Source: Macrobrachium rosenbergii (taxonomy: Eukaryota; Arthropoda; Malacostraca; Decapoda; Palaemonidae). Taken from it: a stretch of DNA of 64,000 nt. Positions 42,975-54,309 of this stretch are shown one piece after another. Location of the stretch: the NCBI RefSeq assembly GCF_040412425.1, contig NC_089749.1, forward strand, positions 41,109,239 through 41,173,238. Direction: 5' to 3'. Made by a program: the position numbers and the translations under genes. Every line of letters starts with the position of its first letter. Position 1 is the stretch's first letter. The notes beneath the pieces were generated by a model that had not been told where the DNA came from, ran no database searches, and was given only the letters and a program-made list of their open reading frames with translations.

Positions 42975-44985
42975 TGATGATGAGACCTGTTGCATGCAAC
43001 CTCCTAACTTGGCATGCAATGTCCAGGGATCAAGAACGTGCTGAATGAGAGGGTAGTGGTGGCTCAACCAAGCGTGTTTCAGGCAAAAAATGGGTAGGAA
43101 AGCAGGAAGCATATTTCTAGTATGAGAGGCAGAGTACTAACTACATACTCAGTAAGATTCATGCCAGGCCTACTTATGATGTCCCAAAAAGTCACCCATG
43201 TGAAACCTAACATCATCTCTTCCCTGAGAGGTCTTCTTGGACTTCTCAGGAGGAAAACTGAAAGAGATGATGGTGAGAAGGAGAGGGAATTGCTTCACAA
43301 TGATATAAAGGAGTAAGGAAAATGCTTGCAACTTCCTTCCTGCCTCTGGCTCAAGTCTTGTTTCTCCCTTAGTATGAGAAATGTTTTTGGCTAAGTTTGT
43401 CATTGCTATTATTGAAGGAAAAAATTAAGTATGCCTTAGTTTCTCTCAGACCACTGGAAACTGATTTACTTTGCTCTGTATGGAAGCTGGACTGTAAGGA
43501 TGCAGATTTATTTTGACATGATCTAAGAACCACCAGCAAGCCACCCACAACAGGACCTACAGCTTATTGTGGAGCTAAAGACATTATATTGACAAATGAA
43601 TTTCTATCAAAAATAAATTCCTCTAACTCTTCATTTGCCATCAAGCACACAAGGGGGCCAAACACTGAGTGAAGGGGGTTCTCTGCCGAAAAACCTCAGG
43701 AAGAGCTGAATTCCTGAGGCAAAGGGCATCTCCAACAATTGGACTAAAAGATGCTGATTTTGCACAAGAGCAAAATGGTTAAGAGAAAACTTTTAATCTA
43801 CTGTTCCTCTTTGGGGGCTGGGTTAGTCTTCTCAAACAATAGACATCTGCTGGTCATGGTTCACCATTCTGCAGACCAACTCAATGAAGAATCATGGATT
43901 TAAACCTCTGGTGGTTTGAAAATTCAAACTCAAAATAATGCACAAATGTACTAACCTGCAGATCCTAGTTAAACAAATTAGAACATCTATCATGAATGTT
44001 CTTACCACAGGGAACCAAGAATGAACATCTTGTTCTTCAATGCCTAGGGCCAGCCATCAACCAAGAAGGCAGTGTAACTCAGCTCACAAGTCTTTGGAAG
44101 AAGTGTATACTAAACTTTTGCAGAAAGACAGGACAAAATGCAAGCACCACCATAAACACCCACTGCAGGAACAACTGCCTAGATCTGGGTTATAAACAAA
44201 TGCCATATGAACAATTACAAGCACTCAAAAGTATTGTACAAAAAAGTTAATGGCTTCCCACATAAACCATCATATGCACACAGTACGAGGATCAAACACT
44301 GTACAGTAATGAAAGGGTAGTGCTTGGCTTTGTCTGTCCACATGCCCATGATGACAAAGATGAACACCACTGAACACATCAATGTTTGGAAGAGCAGATT
44401 GAGGCTCTGTACATGCACGATATGATCACCGGGCACTCTACCAAGAGTTTGGGATGAAATGTCATGGTCCAAAAGACTTACACACTGGAGTGCAGGGTAA
44501 CAAAAGGAAAATAGAAAACATTAAAACAAATCTTCATCATGTAACTTTCTCAAAACCATTTCTGAAAGTACCAACTTTTTGAAACACATAAGTCAAGGAA
44601 GGTCTATAACTATATGTTTCTCAAATGCCAGTTTCTTACCAAAAATTACACTCACATTTAAAATCATACCATTTAAATGTAAATCAGGATGCAGAGGCAA
44701 AAGTGTTCTGGATCGACTAATTATCATACTTCGAGTTTCAGAAGGGTTAAGCAAGCAAACCCCAAGCCTGGTCCATTTTTGGATACAGAGCTGAATCTCT
44801 GTTCAAGGAGCAGGACAGTCCTAAAGTGTGGAGAAGGAACAGCAGCTAGAATGAGTAGCGTCATTGGCTGTAACTGCAATTAATTGTCTCTCAGATCTTT
44901 CAAAGCAAGCATGACTAGTATATAGATAATAAATAGCAGAAGGTCCAATAACACTACTTTCAAAGTCTGGAACACCTGAAATGAC
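42975..44985. other. Mostly unrecognised; one partial SINE
   Basis: At 43550-43645 (minus) lies a partial copy of the SINE body (GGACCTACAGCTTATTGTGG, AATAAATTCCTCTAACTCTT). Elsewhere only short frames without motifs. Confidence 0.45.
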
Positions 44986-45413
44986 ATTAAAGGAAGTCAC
45001 CAGCATCAGCGCCAGGATAGTGTTTCAAGGCGCCATTAGGATGGGATCCGCTGAGCTTGTTTTCTTTGGTGACTTCCCATTTTCTTCAAGCTCAATTAGT
45101 CACGCCTAAATACTGCCAGAATGCTCAGTGAATCATTTTTACTTTATGGTATTTATACCTGAATGTCTCCCTTGTGTATCACATGTTTCTTCATTCACAG
45201 GCATCAAGACTGTATCTCATATTGTAGCTCTGTATGTTTTGTATTGTAATTTGTACTCGTTCACTGCATATTATTGTTTAATAAGACCTCAGGTCACAGT
45301 CAATTCCATTGTTTCTCACGGCCCGGCGTAATCAGTCGTAGCAATATAAATGATACCTGGATCTGCCTAAGAGGGCAGTAACTTTTACCTGCTCGTTTCT
45401 TTGACACCTTACA
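44986..45413 (+). repeat. 5' LTR
   Basis: Direct partner of 49687-50117. The start is approximate: AGTCACCAGCATCAGCGCCA aligns with AGTCACCATCGGCGCCA of the other LTR. The end TTACA at 45413 is followed by the primer-binding-like GTGGTGACC. Confidence 0.85.
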
Positions 45414-45799
45414 GTGGTGACCTCCCAAATATCCGGGCCAATAAAAACAAACTCATAAGTTCGACTCAGTCTTGGCTCAGGATTTCTCAAAACTTCCTCT
45501 TAGCGGCCTAAACAAAGTGCTTGGAGACAGCGTTTGAGCGTATTCTTCTACTCCTCCCGTACCCCACCAGCGTCACCACCTTGTTACCACGTCAATTGTC
45601 ATGTGCGTATGTCTTAACGTATACCCCACTCCAGTAAGGGGTCATATCGGATACGAGCATGGATTCGCGGATATCCCCTCCTTCATGCAGTTAAACGAAC
45701 CCCTTATTGTGACTCAGAGTTTACCTACCTCCCATCACAGCTAGTATTCTATCCCCGCGCCGAGGCCCTCCGCAACTCCACACCTTCGCCCTGAAACAC

Positions 45800-46430
45800 G
45801 ATGGCCGGACAACAATAATCGGACAGCTTGGCCCTCACCTAAAGCTGCCGCCGTTTATCAGGGAACCCATCGATGTGGCTGAAGGCAATGGAATGGAAGA
45901 CCACATCAGAATCGCGGACCTCACAGACGAAATCCAACAGGCCGACACAGTGCTCAACGCCCTTCCGGAGGATGTTATACAGAAAACTCATCTCGACCCT
46001 GGTACCAAACACACAGACCCACATACAGCACCACAAAAGTTCCTCTCGAAACTTGCTCCCTGCCCATCGCCGATACTGTAACTGCCTGCTATCGACCTTT
46101 AAAAATCCACGCCACGAAACTCAAATCAATAGAATATTTTAATATGGTCGCAGATCTCCTGTCACTACCAGACTTGGGTGGCACAAAACAAGTGGCAGGA
46201 GATAAGCTTCTATGGAAATCTACAAATTCGCCAACTCCTCCCGGATAATGTGTATAGATCGCTCACCCCTACACCATGCCTGTCGAGGACCTCAATAGAG
46301 GCGGCACAACACCTCTGAAGGACTCCGTCAAAGGCTTTGTATTGCGGCTAAAACCGGCCACACAGCCGGTCAGCTCCGTCCAGCCTGAAGAGGACGTTAG
46401 ATTAGCCCGTCAACGCCATCGCCAACAGAT
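45800..46430 (+). pseudogene. Ty3/gypsy gag
   Basis: Frames 45873-46142 and 45875-46081 overlap. The latter contains ADTVLNALPEDVIQKTHLDP, matching the capsid layout of insect and crustacean gypsy gags (LL..LP..V...I). The start would be near 45800 (ATGGCCGGACAACAATAATC, already interrupted by a stop). Reading breaks at about 46080. It would form the core particle. The copy is inactive. Confidence 0.55.
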
Positions 46431-47031
46431 TTTTCACCGAACCACAGCAGATGGAGGTCCCGGGCTTCTGTCTGCTACCACAAGTGGTTCGGAAAGGACG
46501 CAAGCAAAACTGCCTGCCGCCCTTTCGTTCACCCGTTCAAAAAACGGGGGTGGCGCGACCAGCAGGACAGGCCGCCATGGCAAAAACAAAGAACCCAGGG
46601 CCTCAAAAACACAAGGTTTTTACGTCCGCGACACCGTCTCCGGCAGGATGATGCTGGTCGACACAGGAGCCTTTAAATCAGTCTTCCCAGCATCCAGAGA
46701 GGACCGCAGTCCAGACACCAGACCCGTGTTTTTTCACTGACGGCCGCCAACGGAACCCCATCCTCTCCTTACGGCACCAAAAAGCTCCTGTCGATCTCCA
46801 TCCTTTCCCAGAATTACTCCTGGGACTTCATCGTTGCGGACGTGGAACCCCACTCCTGGGGCCGATTTTCTGGCGCACTTCGGCCTGCTAGTCGGCGTGG
46901 GGCGCAAAAACCTCCTCGAATATCTGACCGACTCCTGCCGGTCTCTCCCATTAACGGGACCCAGACCCACCATCAGCGCCGTCGCCCCCACCAGTATGCA
47001 CACCTTGTCGGAGTTCCCTGAGGTATTTTAA
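46276..47031 (+). pseudogene. Ty3/gypsy protease
   Basis: The frame 46276-46740 ends a gag-like tail and contains TQGFYVRDTVSGRMMLVDTG followed by AFKSVFP. DTGA is the aspartic-protease active site. A shift near 46730 leads to the frame 46834-47031 with PGADFLAHFGLLVGVGRKNL, the second conserved protease block (usually ILGxDFLxxxGLLVD). The protease would process gag-pol. The domain is complete in outline, but split. Confidence 0.7.
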
Positions 47032-47059
47032 GCCCGATCCATCATCCCCTGGGCCCCAG

Positions 47060-47850
47060 CCAAGACTACGGCATATACCACCATATAGTGACTAAACAGG
47101 CCCCGAACAATGCGAAGTTCATCAGGCTTCCCCCAATCAGCGCCTTCAGGAGGCGAAAAAAGCCCATTCGGGAGATGGAACAGATGGGCATCTGCAGAAA
47201 GCCTCCAGTCCATGGGCCTCCCCCTCCACATGGTGCAGAAACCGGACGGCTCCTGGAACCCTTCTTGCGACTCAGGCGGCTCAACATTGCAACAGAGCCC
47301 GACCACAACCCTCTGCCCAACATGCAAAACCTATCTACTGGCCTCCTTTCACGGGGCCAAAATATTCACTAAATTGGACCTTCTAAATCTTATTTCCAGG
47401 TACCTGTTGCAGCCAGAGGACATACCAAAGACAGCCATCAAAACGCCCTTCCGGGTCCTATGATGTTTGTCTTCTCCACCTTTTTACTGAGGCATAATGG
47501 ACCACCTTCCAGCGGCTCATGGACAGCATCCTGGGGACCTAAAATTTGGCAAAATAAACTTGTCTGGTGACATTCTCATATTTTCCAGGTCTCATGAGCG
47601 AACACCAGAGACACATCAAAGCAGTCCTCCAGCGCCTCCAAGAAAAAACGGCCTCGTCGTCCGTTTCGACAAGTGTACCTTCGGCATCCAGAAAATAGAA
47701 TTCCTGGGTCATAAAGGTGTCTCCGATAACATCCGCCCTCTTACATCGAAAGTGGCAGCCGTACCAAAAATTCCTCACATTTACACCCACCTCCATCAAG
47801 GCCGTCCAGGAGTTCCTGTGGGATGGTAATTATCATCCCGAGTCTTGGGG
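47060..47850 (+). pseudogene. Ty3/gypsy reverse transcriptase, active site lost
   Basis: Frames 47088-47372 and 47110-47463 give the fingers and motif A (KIFTKLDLLNLISRYLLQPE and IPKTAIKTPF). The motif A Asp is present but the sequence after it is altered (LLNLISRYLL for LLKGYFQVPV). 47497-47829 carries the motif C region as NLSGDILIFSRSHE, where YVDDILIFS is expected, so one catalytic Asp is Gly. It continues RFDKCTFGIQKIEFLGHKGV. At least two frameshifts are present. The enzyme is inactive. Confidence 0.75.
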
Positions 47851-47984
47851 ACCCAGCCAGCAAACCCTTTAGGCCTTTTCCCTGACCAGCAGCAGGCCTG
47901 CCGCCCTCACTGTTCAACCGCCTTGGCAACCACCAGATCCCAAAGCCCCCTCCAGCTGACGAAGACGCCAGAAGAGTAGCCTCA

Positions 47985-48340
47985 TTGCTGTTCTGGAGCA
48001 AATCGTCAACGCGCCCCAGCCCATCGCCTTCTTCAGCAAGAAGTTCAATCCCGCAAAGACCCGCTAAAGCACCTTCGACAGGGAACTCTGCGCGATGTAC
48101 TAAAGCTAGTTCGGCACTTCAAGTTCCTCCTGGAGGGGACGCCCTTCACAATCTTCACAGACCACCAAAAGCCACTGGTTCACCAATAAACTTAGCTTGC
48201 AGGGGGCGTTTTATCTTCAGACAGCAGCGCCACCTCTCAGCCATCTAAACTTACCTGTTCCGTCAGGTACCTCCCCATCAAGAAAAATCCCGTATATATT
48301 GACGCCCATCTCAGAGTCGACTGTAATGCTGTGTAGCTTG
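47985..48340 (+). pseudogene. Ty3/gypsy RNase H (degenerate)
   Basis: Short frames at 47985-48248 and 48197-48433 cover this position. In mixed frames one can see blocks like APQPIAFFSKKFNPAKT and TPFTIFTDHQKPLVH, which are the RNase H strand and the TDHKPL signature. No continuous frame remains. Confidence 0.6.
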
Positions 48341-48559
48341 GTTATGATTACCAGGACCTTGCCAGAGAACAGGCCGCTGACCCAGAAACCCCAGATAACG
48401 CACCACCATCACATCCCTCAAGTGGCGGGATGACCCTCGCCCCCGGAATGCCCCAGCCTGCTCTGTCCTCATCAGCACAGGCCAGCCCCGCCCTTTGGTT
48501 CCAGCCTCACGCCGCCGCCAGGTATTCGACATAATTCACGGCCTCTTGACCCCTCCGGG

Positions 48560-49361
48560 AAGGACCACGGCCATTAAGCTTTCAAAAAGTTCGTCTGGCA
48601 CGGGTGCAAAAGGAAAGCCACGACCTGGGCAAAACAGTGCCTGCAGTGCCAGACCAGTAAAGTCTGGTCGTCACACGCAGTCGGGGGCAACACGAGTTCC
48701 CACAGCCAGGGCACCGCTTGGCCAAAAGTTTTGCACATCGACGTCGTCAGGCCCCTTCCCCATCAGGCGGTTCCAGATACCTCCTGACGGTGGTAGACAT
48801 GTTCGAATCGAGGTGACCAAGCCACACCCATGCAAGAAGCCACTTTAGCGCAGTGCACCGAGGCCCTGCTCTCCAGTTGGGTTAGCCGCCTTATTTCCCG
48901 GACCACATCACAACCGACAGGGCCCCAACTTTCCTCCAGCTTATTGTGGTCTGCCCTGGCTCAACTGCTGGGAACCACACACCACACCACTACAGCCCTC
49001 TAATTCCAGCGGCCAACGGCCTGGTCGAACAGTTCCACAGGTCCTAGCAAAGTCATCCCTCATGGCCCGCTGCACCGCCGAGGACTGGAAACATCAGCTG
49101 CCGTGGGTCCTCCTCGGGTTGAGGACCGCCCCAGAGCCGACGGCACCCCATCCGCAGCTGAACAAACCTAGGGGAACCCCTCGTGGTGCCGGAGAGCTCG
49201 TGACGGATGAACGCCACTCCCCATCTGTGCAGAGGCTCCGGCGACGTGGCGGTATGTTCATTTACAGGCGCTCATACATAGACAAATGCAAAAACCTTCA
49301 TGCCGCCACAGCTGTCATCCGCCACCCACGTAAACTTCGACGCCATTCCGTCCACCACTAA
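48560..49361 (+). pseudogene. Ty3/gypsy integrase (degenerate)
   Basis: Mixed frames show RYLLTVVDMFESR (first core Asp region), DHITTDRAPTFL (second Asp) and PAANGLVEQFHRS (Glu region), with the 49062-49361 frame giving MARCTAEDWKHQLPWVLLGL followed by RTAPE. These are standard Ty3 integrase blocks. The zinc-binding part upstream is unreadable. Stops occur every 20 to 60 codons. Confidence 0.7.
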
Positions 49362-49686
49362 CTAATGCCCTAATCAACCAACTTCAATGCTGGAATGGAA
49401 CAGTCAAGGCGTTCAGCTGGCACATTTGGCAAGGACGACTGGGTTTCCATGACCCTTCCTAAAGCCCGCCTTCCTGTCGGAGAGTCCCGGCAGCGACGCA
49501 GCACCCCTTCCGATTAACTGCAATTCAGCACCATATATAATGTACACATTCTAGATTTTTTATGAAGATTTTGACCAGCAGCCTATACAAATTGGGAGGC
49601 CCCTCCGTTATCTTCAAATGCGATCATTTCACCGTCCCAGCAGATACTGGGATTAGTCAGGCGCGTCCCTTTTCTTTTTTTTTTTT

Positions 49687-50117
49687 TGTAAAGTCACCAT
49701 CGGCGCCAGGATAGTGTTTCGGCGGCGCCATTAGTTAAGTCTCCGCTGAGCTTGTTTTCTTTGGTGACTTCCCATTTTCTTCCCAAGCTCAATTAGTCAC
49801 GCCTAAAACGTGCCAGGTCACGATTTTAAAAATTTTTACTTTATGGTATTTATACAGTGAATGTCACACATTGTGTATCACATGTTTCTTCATTCACAGG
49901 CATCAAGACTGTATCCATATTGTAAAACTGTATGTTTTGTAATCTGTCATTTGTACTCGTTCACTGCATATTATTGTTTATTGTTTCGACCTCAGGTCAC
50001 AAAATTCCATTGTCTCTCATTAACTGGCGTCAGTCGGCTGGCATTATAGTGATGGTTATAGGATCTGTAATAAAGTTAGCAGTAACCTTTACCTGCTCGT
50101 TTTTTTGACACCTTACA
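49687..50117 (+). repeat. 3' LTR
   Basis: Starts TGTAAAGTCACC and ends GACACCTTACA. Upstream is a long pyrimidine run (about 49669-49687) where a polypurine tract would be expected. Confidence 0.85.
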
Positions 50118-50178
50118 ACTTTACTAAAACTACTTTAGTGGCCCTCTATTGACCCTTTGCGTTCTACCTATTAAATAT

Positions 50179-50640
50179 TCATTTAAAACAAATAAAAGAT
50201 CCACCAATTCCCAATAAACTTAGCTTGTAGGCGAGCGTTTTATGATTCACACGGTCAAAGGCTGCAATAAAATCTAAACTGACTATGCGTGCCTTTGCAC
50301 CCTCATCAAGGGCACACTGCAAGACAGTATATATTGACAAGAATACATCACAAGTACTGTAATGCTGGTAGTGGGTTATGATGTTAAACAAAACCTACAA
50401 TGATGCATAGTGAGCAGCTTCTCAAAAACCCTAGATAAAACGGGTGGCTATTTCCTGAGGGGCATGAGGATGGGCCTAGTCCCTTGGGTAATGCAGTGAT
50501 GTTTCCCTTCCTCCGAACAGAAAGAAAACTTGCAAGTTCTGCTAATCTTCTGAAAATAGTAGTAAACTTAGGAGCAATGAAATCAGTAGTCTTTTGAAAA
50601 GATGGGAAAGATCCCATTAAGATCTATGCTGCCATAACTG
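50179..50640 (-). pseudogene. LINE RT fragment
   Basis: The frame 50617-50384 has FIAPKFTTIFRRLAELASFL and NITALPKG, the N-terminal RT blocks of a non-LTR element. The frame 50391-50179 has CALDEGAKARIVSLDFIAAF followed by DRVNHKTL, which is motif A with the catalytic Asp (DFxAAFDRVxH). A shift at about 50390 separates them. Motif C and the rest are lost. The clade is not determined; it differs from the I-type LINE at 10-12 kb and from the one at 58 kb. Confidence 0.7.
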
Positions 50641-50853
50641 TTGAGGCCCAGGAGTAAAGTTTTGACCTCTCTAGACATGAAGACCTCTGAACACAACTTA
50701 GGCTCTGGAAAGCAGAACTGAGGCAACACCAAGGACTCACCTCACTTGAGCCAAAAGTTTTGCCTTCTGTTCAGAGCAATATACAGACGTTCCAAGAGCT
50801 CCTACAGTGCAAGTCATGCTTGAATCAACTCCAAAGACCAATAACTTGAGGGT

Positions 50854-51160
50854 AAAGTTAAGTATACCTTTAGTTTAAAATCCAGACCACTGAGTTGATT
50901 AACAGCTCTCCTAGAGAGTCTGGCTACATTCAGGATTAGACTTATTTTACGTGGCTAAAAACCAACTGGTTGCCCAGCAACTGGACCTACAGCTTATTGT
51001 GGAACCTAACCATATTATACCGAGCAATGAATTTCTATCACCAGAAATAAATTCCTCTAATTCTTCATTGGCCGGTCGAAGACTCGAACGCAGGCCCAGC
51101 AGAGTGCTAGCAGAGAACTATACCAACCCGTCCAACGAGGACTATCTTGAGGGTATACCA
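50854..51160 (-). mobile_element. tRNA-headed SINE
   Basis: On the minus strand the head (51140-51070) has GGGTTGGTATAGTTCTC (A-box-like) and TGCGTTCGAGTCTTCG (B-box-like, GTTCGAGTC), as in tRNA-derived SINEs. The body continues AATTTATTTCTGGTGATAGA and the tail ends CTCAGTGGTCTGG. Partial copies occur at 9834-9890, 10308-10332, 37674-37868 and 43550-43645. Pol III transcription from the internal promoter is expected for the family. Confidence 0.75.
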
Positions 51161-51559
51161 CCACTTATGGTCATCACCGACGGAGAGCAAGATTAACCTT
51201 AACCAAACTACAATTAGATGAACTCATTGACAAACACACTCCTAAACATACAATCACATGACATCTGTGAATACAGGGTCAAGCCGGCTGCCAGATTGGT
51301 GTATGGATTCATTTACTTACTGCTCACAACCAGAAATGGAAAAACCTAGAGCAGTAACACCATGATTATCTGTGGCAGTAACTAAACTTAGCCATTCAGT
51401 GTGATGAACAATGTAATCACCAACGACAATGAAATGAGCCTTGAAGTCAGCTTCCTGAACTGCTGCCATTTTGGTAAGCAAGTTATATGACCCTTCCTCA
51501 TCCCCGCCTACCGTAAATGTTAGCTTTTGTTGTCACATATCCTTGGATTATTTTAAATT

Positions 51560-52100
51560 CTGTGTTGCATATATAACGTACACATTCTAGATTTTGTATG
51601 ATGATTTTGACCTCAGTTTATACAAATTGGTTCACAAAGTTATACTTTATTACATGATCATTTGACCCACAGTATGCGCATCTGGAATTGCCGAGGCATT
51701 TTTTTGCTGTGTACATACTTGCTGCAACTGGTGATCTTTGAAGGCTCATGCATAGTTAAGTCGACATTTTTATCGGTCCAACTTTCATGTTTTGTTCCCA
51801 GTTAAAAATTACTGCTGTACCAAAAATCACACTGATGATAAAAAATATTGTTCACCTTTTGCAGTGAAGAAAACGACAACTTTTTTTGCAGCCATATCGA
51901 GATGTAGACTAGCTTTGGGAGAGGCTAAAAACCAACTACTGGTAATCTATCACATGGGGGTTACACAGTAAATTTTTTTCTTTGGTAATAAATCTCGACC
52001 TTTTACCTACAAAAAATAATGACTGATTAACTGAGTTCTGTACACTGGCATTACAGTAGCGATGGTTATAGGCACAGGAAGGCAGTTAAGGTGACCTCAC
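51560..52100 (+). repeat. Diverged second copy of the gypsy 3' end
   Basis: 51575-51640 (GTACACATTCTAGATTTTGT and following) matches 49540-49600 (TGTACACATTCTAGATTTTT). 52043-52075 (CTGGCATTACAGTAGCGATG) matches 50039-50070 (CTGGCATTATAGTGATGG). The distance between the two matched words is nearly equal in both places (about 460-490 bp). The interior has decayed beyond easy alignment. Confidence 0.45.
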
Positions 52101-54305
52101 TGTTAAATATCTGAATTTTTTTGGAGTTGTAAAATGTTTATTATTTCTAATTCTAACTAATGTTTTACTTAAGAGAAACTACGTGGTTTTTCTAGTTTGC
52201 AAAGTCATTATTTTTAAGTTCATCACTGAAAAAGAAAATGAGTAGTTGTTAATAGCAATACATATGAGTATTGTAAATGGCTCATTACTCTATAATTTCT
52301 GAGAAACCACGATTCATTTCCCATTATGTCACAGAATGAAACCTTAGTCTTGGCATCAGATCAAAAGAACATTTCTCTCTGTTTTATTTCATCCAAAAGT
52401 AAATCAGATGGTTATTGTAATGTTTGGAATGAGTTACCTTCATTGTTGGCTTTACTTGCTGAAGTGCACTGAGTGTGTTATCCTGGTCTACATGTGATTC
52501 TTCTAGATTATGCTGAATAAGGTTGAAATTAGTCAGTACATGTAGTGTGCCTGGTTGAGTGACTTGCATTTTTATATAAAGCTTTTGCTTTAAGAGGATG
52601 GTGTTCTAATGACTTCTCTCCACAGTCTTTCATCTTGTGTTCTCTCTGTCTGAACTGTTAATTAGTTCCAGTCATCATCTGTAAACTTTTTTATTAGCTA
52701 ATGGACGGACTTCTCCATGGGTCAATATCCTGACACTTCTAAAATCACACATCGTGTCATTTCAGCTCCTGAACTCATCCTCTCTCCAGCTTCATTTGTT
52801 ATATGAGCCTCTCTTAGCCCTTCCAGCCATACATGTTAGCCTTGGGTGTCACATAACTTCATAATCTTTATTTTCTTAATAACTACCCATATCGTGATGT
52901 TCAAAGGAGCACAGGCCTTATGGTCAATTCAAGAATTTTTGTTACCATAGGATACCTTCTTTGATTACCCACCAATCTCTTCCTTGTAGAATAAGTTCTT
53001 ATACTTGCCTTGGCACTGAAAATCCATAACTCTGGTTTAGTAATTCTGCACGACTTCTTTGACAGTCTGCTACATTCAACCACAGCGTTGCATTCATTCT
53101 TATACCTTGCTCACAGCATCGACATTTTCCAAACTTGCTTCCTTTCTGGTCACCTGATCTTTGTTTAACCTACTTTTGATTCTCGGTCCACTCATTTCCT
53201 TGCTGCTTTTTCTTTTGATAGCGTACCCCTGTTTGTCCTCATAGGAGTTAATCTTATGGTCCCCCAAGGGGTTCATAGGCTAGACCAGCCAATAGCCTAC
53301 CAAAAAATTCTTTTATAATTGGTCTTGGCAAAAATAGTGCCTTTAATTTGACACACTGACAGAGTTTAAAAGGACTAAAGGCAGGAGAGCTCTTTCCCAT
53401 GCCTATGCATTTACCACAGTCTTTCTGTTCTCCCTTCTCACACAGGCGTGGGAACAGTGCGCAGTCAGCCAAGATACCACTACTCTTTGGTCTGCTCAAG
53501 CACTCACACACCCCTAATTTCACATTTGTATGCCGAGTTGATGGAATAATGCAGTTATCTGCTGGGGAAAGTTAAGTGCATAGTCTTAAGCCTGTAAAAA
53601 GTTTTAGTTAAGGTTTTTCTTCTGTTAAGCACAATTGTTAAATTATGCTAGCCAGTGCATCCTCCAAGGTGGGGATTTTGATTAGGCTACTAGGCTACAA
53701 AATGCATTCTGAGAATTAGGAATTTTGATATTGGAAATCATTAGTTAGTGTTTTTTCATTTTATATGTAGATAATTTTAGTTTGTAGAATAAAAAGGATA
53801 GTTTACTTTTTGGCCAACTTTTTGGTTATGAAATGATAACCGTGACTTGCAGTACCCTGGCGGCGATTAGTGCTTAACTTACAGCTTAGTTTTAAACTTA
53901 AGTTTTCCCTTTTCCTTTATTGATATTTAGAAACCTTTTAAGTGAATTGTGTACTACGGAAATTTCCACAGTAATCTTTTAATATCTGGGGGTTTAATGT
54001 TCTGGAGGCATGGAAAATGTTTAGGCAGATCTACTCTTAGGAGTATAACTCTGCTGGATAGTGACGTCACAACTTCTTTTCTAATAAGGAATAAAATGTC
54101 TCCTCCCCCGTGGGATGTAGCAAATACTTTCAAGTATTGGTTATTGATATTAAATTAATAGTTTCAGTGATATATTAATTACCATTGTAATAATATAAGC
54201 CATAATTCTCATATCATTGCAGTAGTTAATAAGTTGAAGTATAGAACCATCCGACATTGCTTATAAAGGTGATATTTTAATGTCAATTTGCTAGGCAAGT
54301 TTCAA
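52101..54305. other. Unrecognised
   Basis: Short frames on the minus strand at 52901-53083 and 53254-53523 (the latter Cys-rich) have no motif I can name. No repeat found. Confidence 0.35.
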
Positions 54306-54309
54306 TTGT

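Larger units (their letters stand above)
44986..50117 (+). mobile_element. Ty3/gypsy LTR retrotransposon, decayed
   Basis: Two direct repeats of about 430 bp flank a gag-protease-RT-RNase H-integrase region on the plus strand. LTRs lie at about 44986-45413 and 49687-50117; both end in GACACCTTACA and share CATCAAGACTGTATC and TTTGTACTCGTTCACTGCAT. The LTRs differ by many substitutions and small indels, so the insertion is old. Immediately after the 5' LTR stands GTGGTGACCTCCC, a plausible primer-binding site. No polypurine tract is visible before the 3' LTR, which is preceded by a T-rich run. No clear target-site duplication is seen. Confidence 0.85.

Noticed and set aside
51070..51140. tRNA gene
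   Set aside because: Only A- and B-box-like words are present in a decayed context continuous with a SINE body; no cloverleaf can be drawn.
53254..53523. Cys-rich 89-codon minus frame as a secreted peptide
   Set aside because: No signal peptide, no regular Cys spacing, and no splice or start support.
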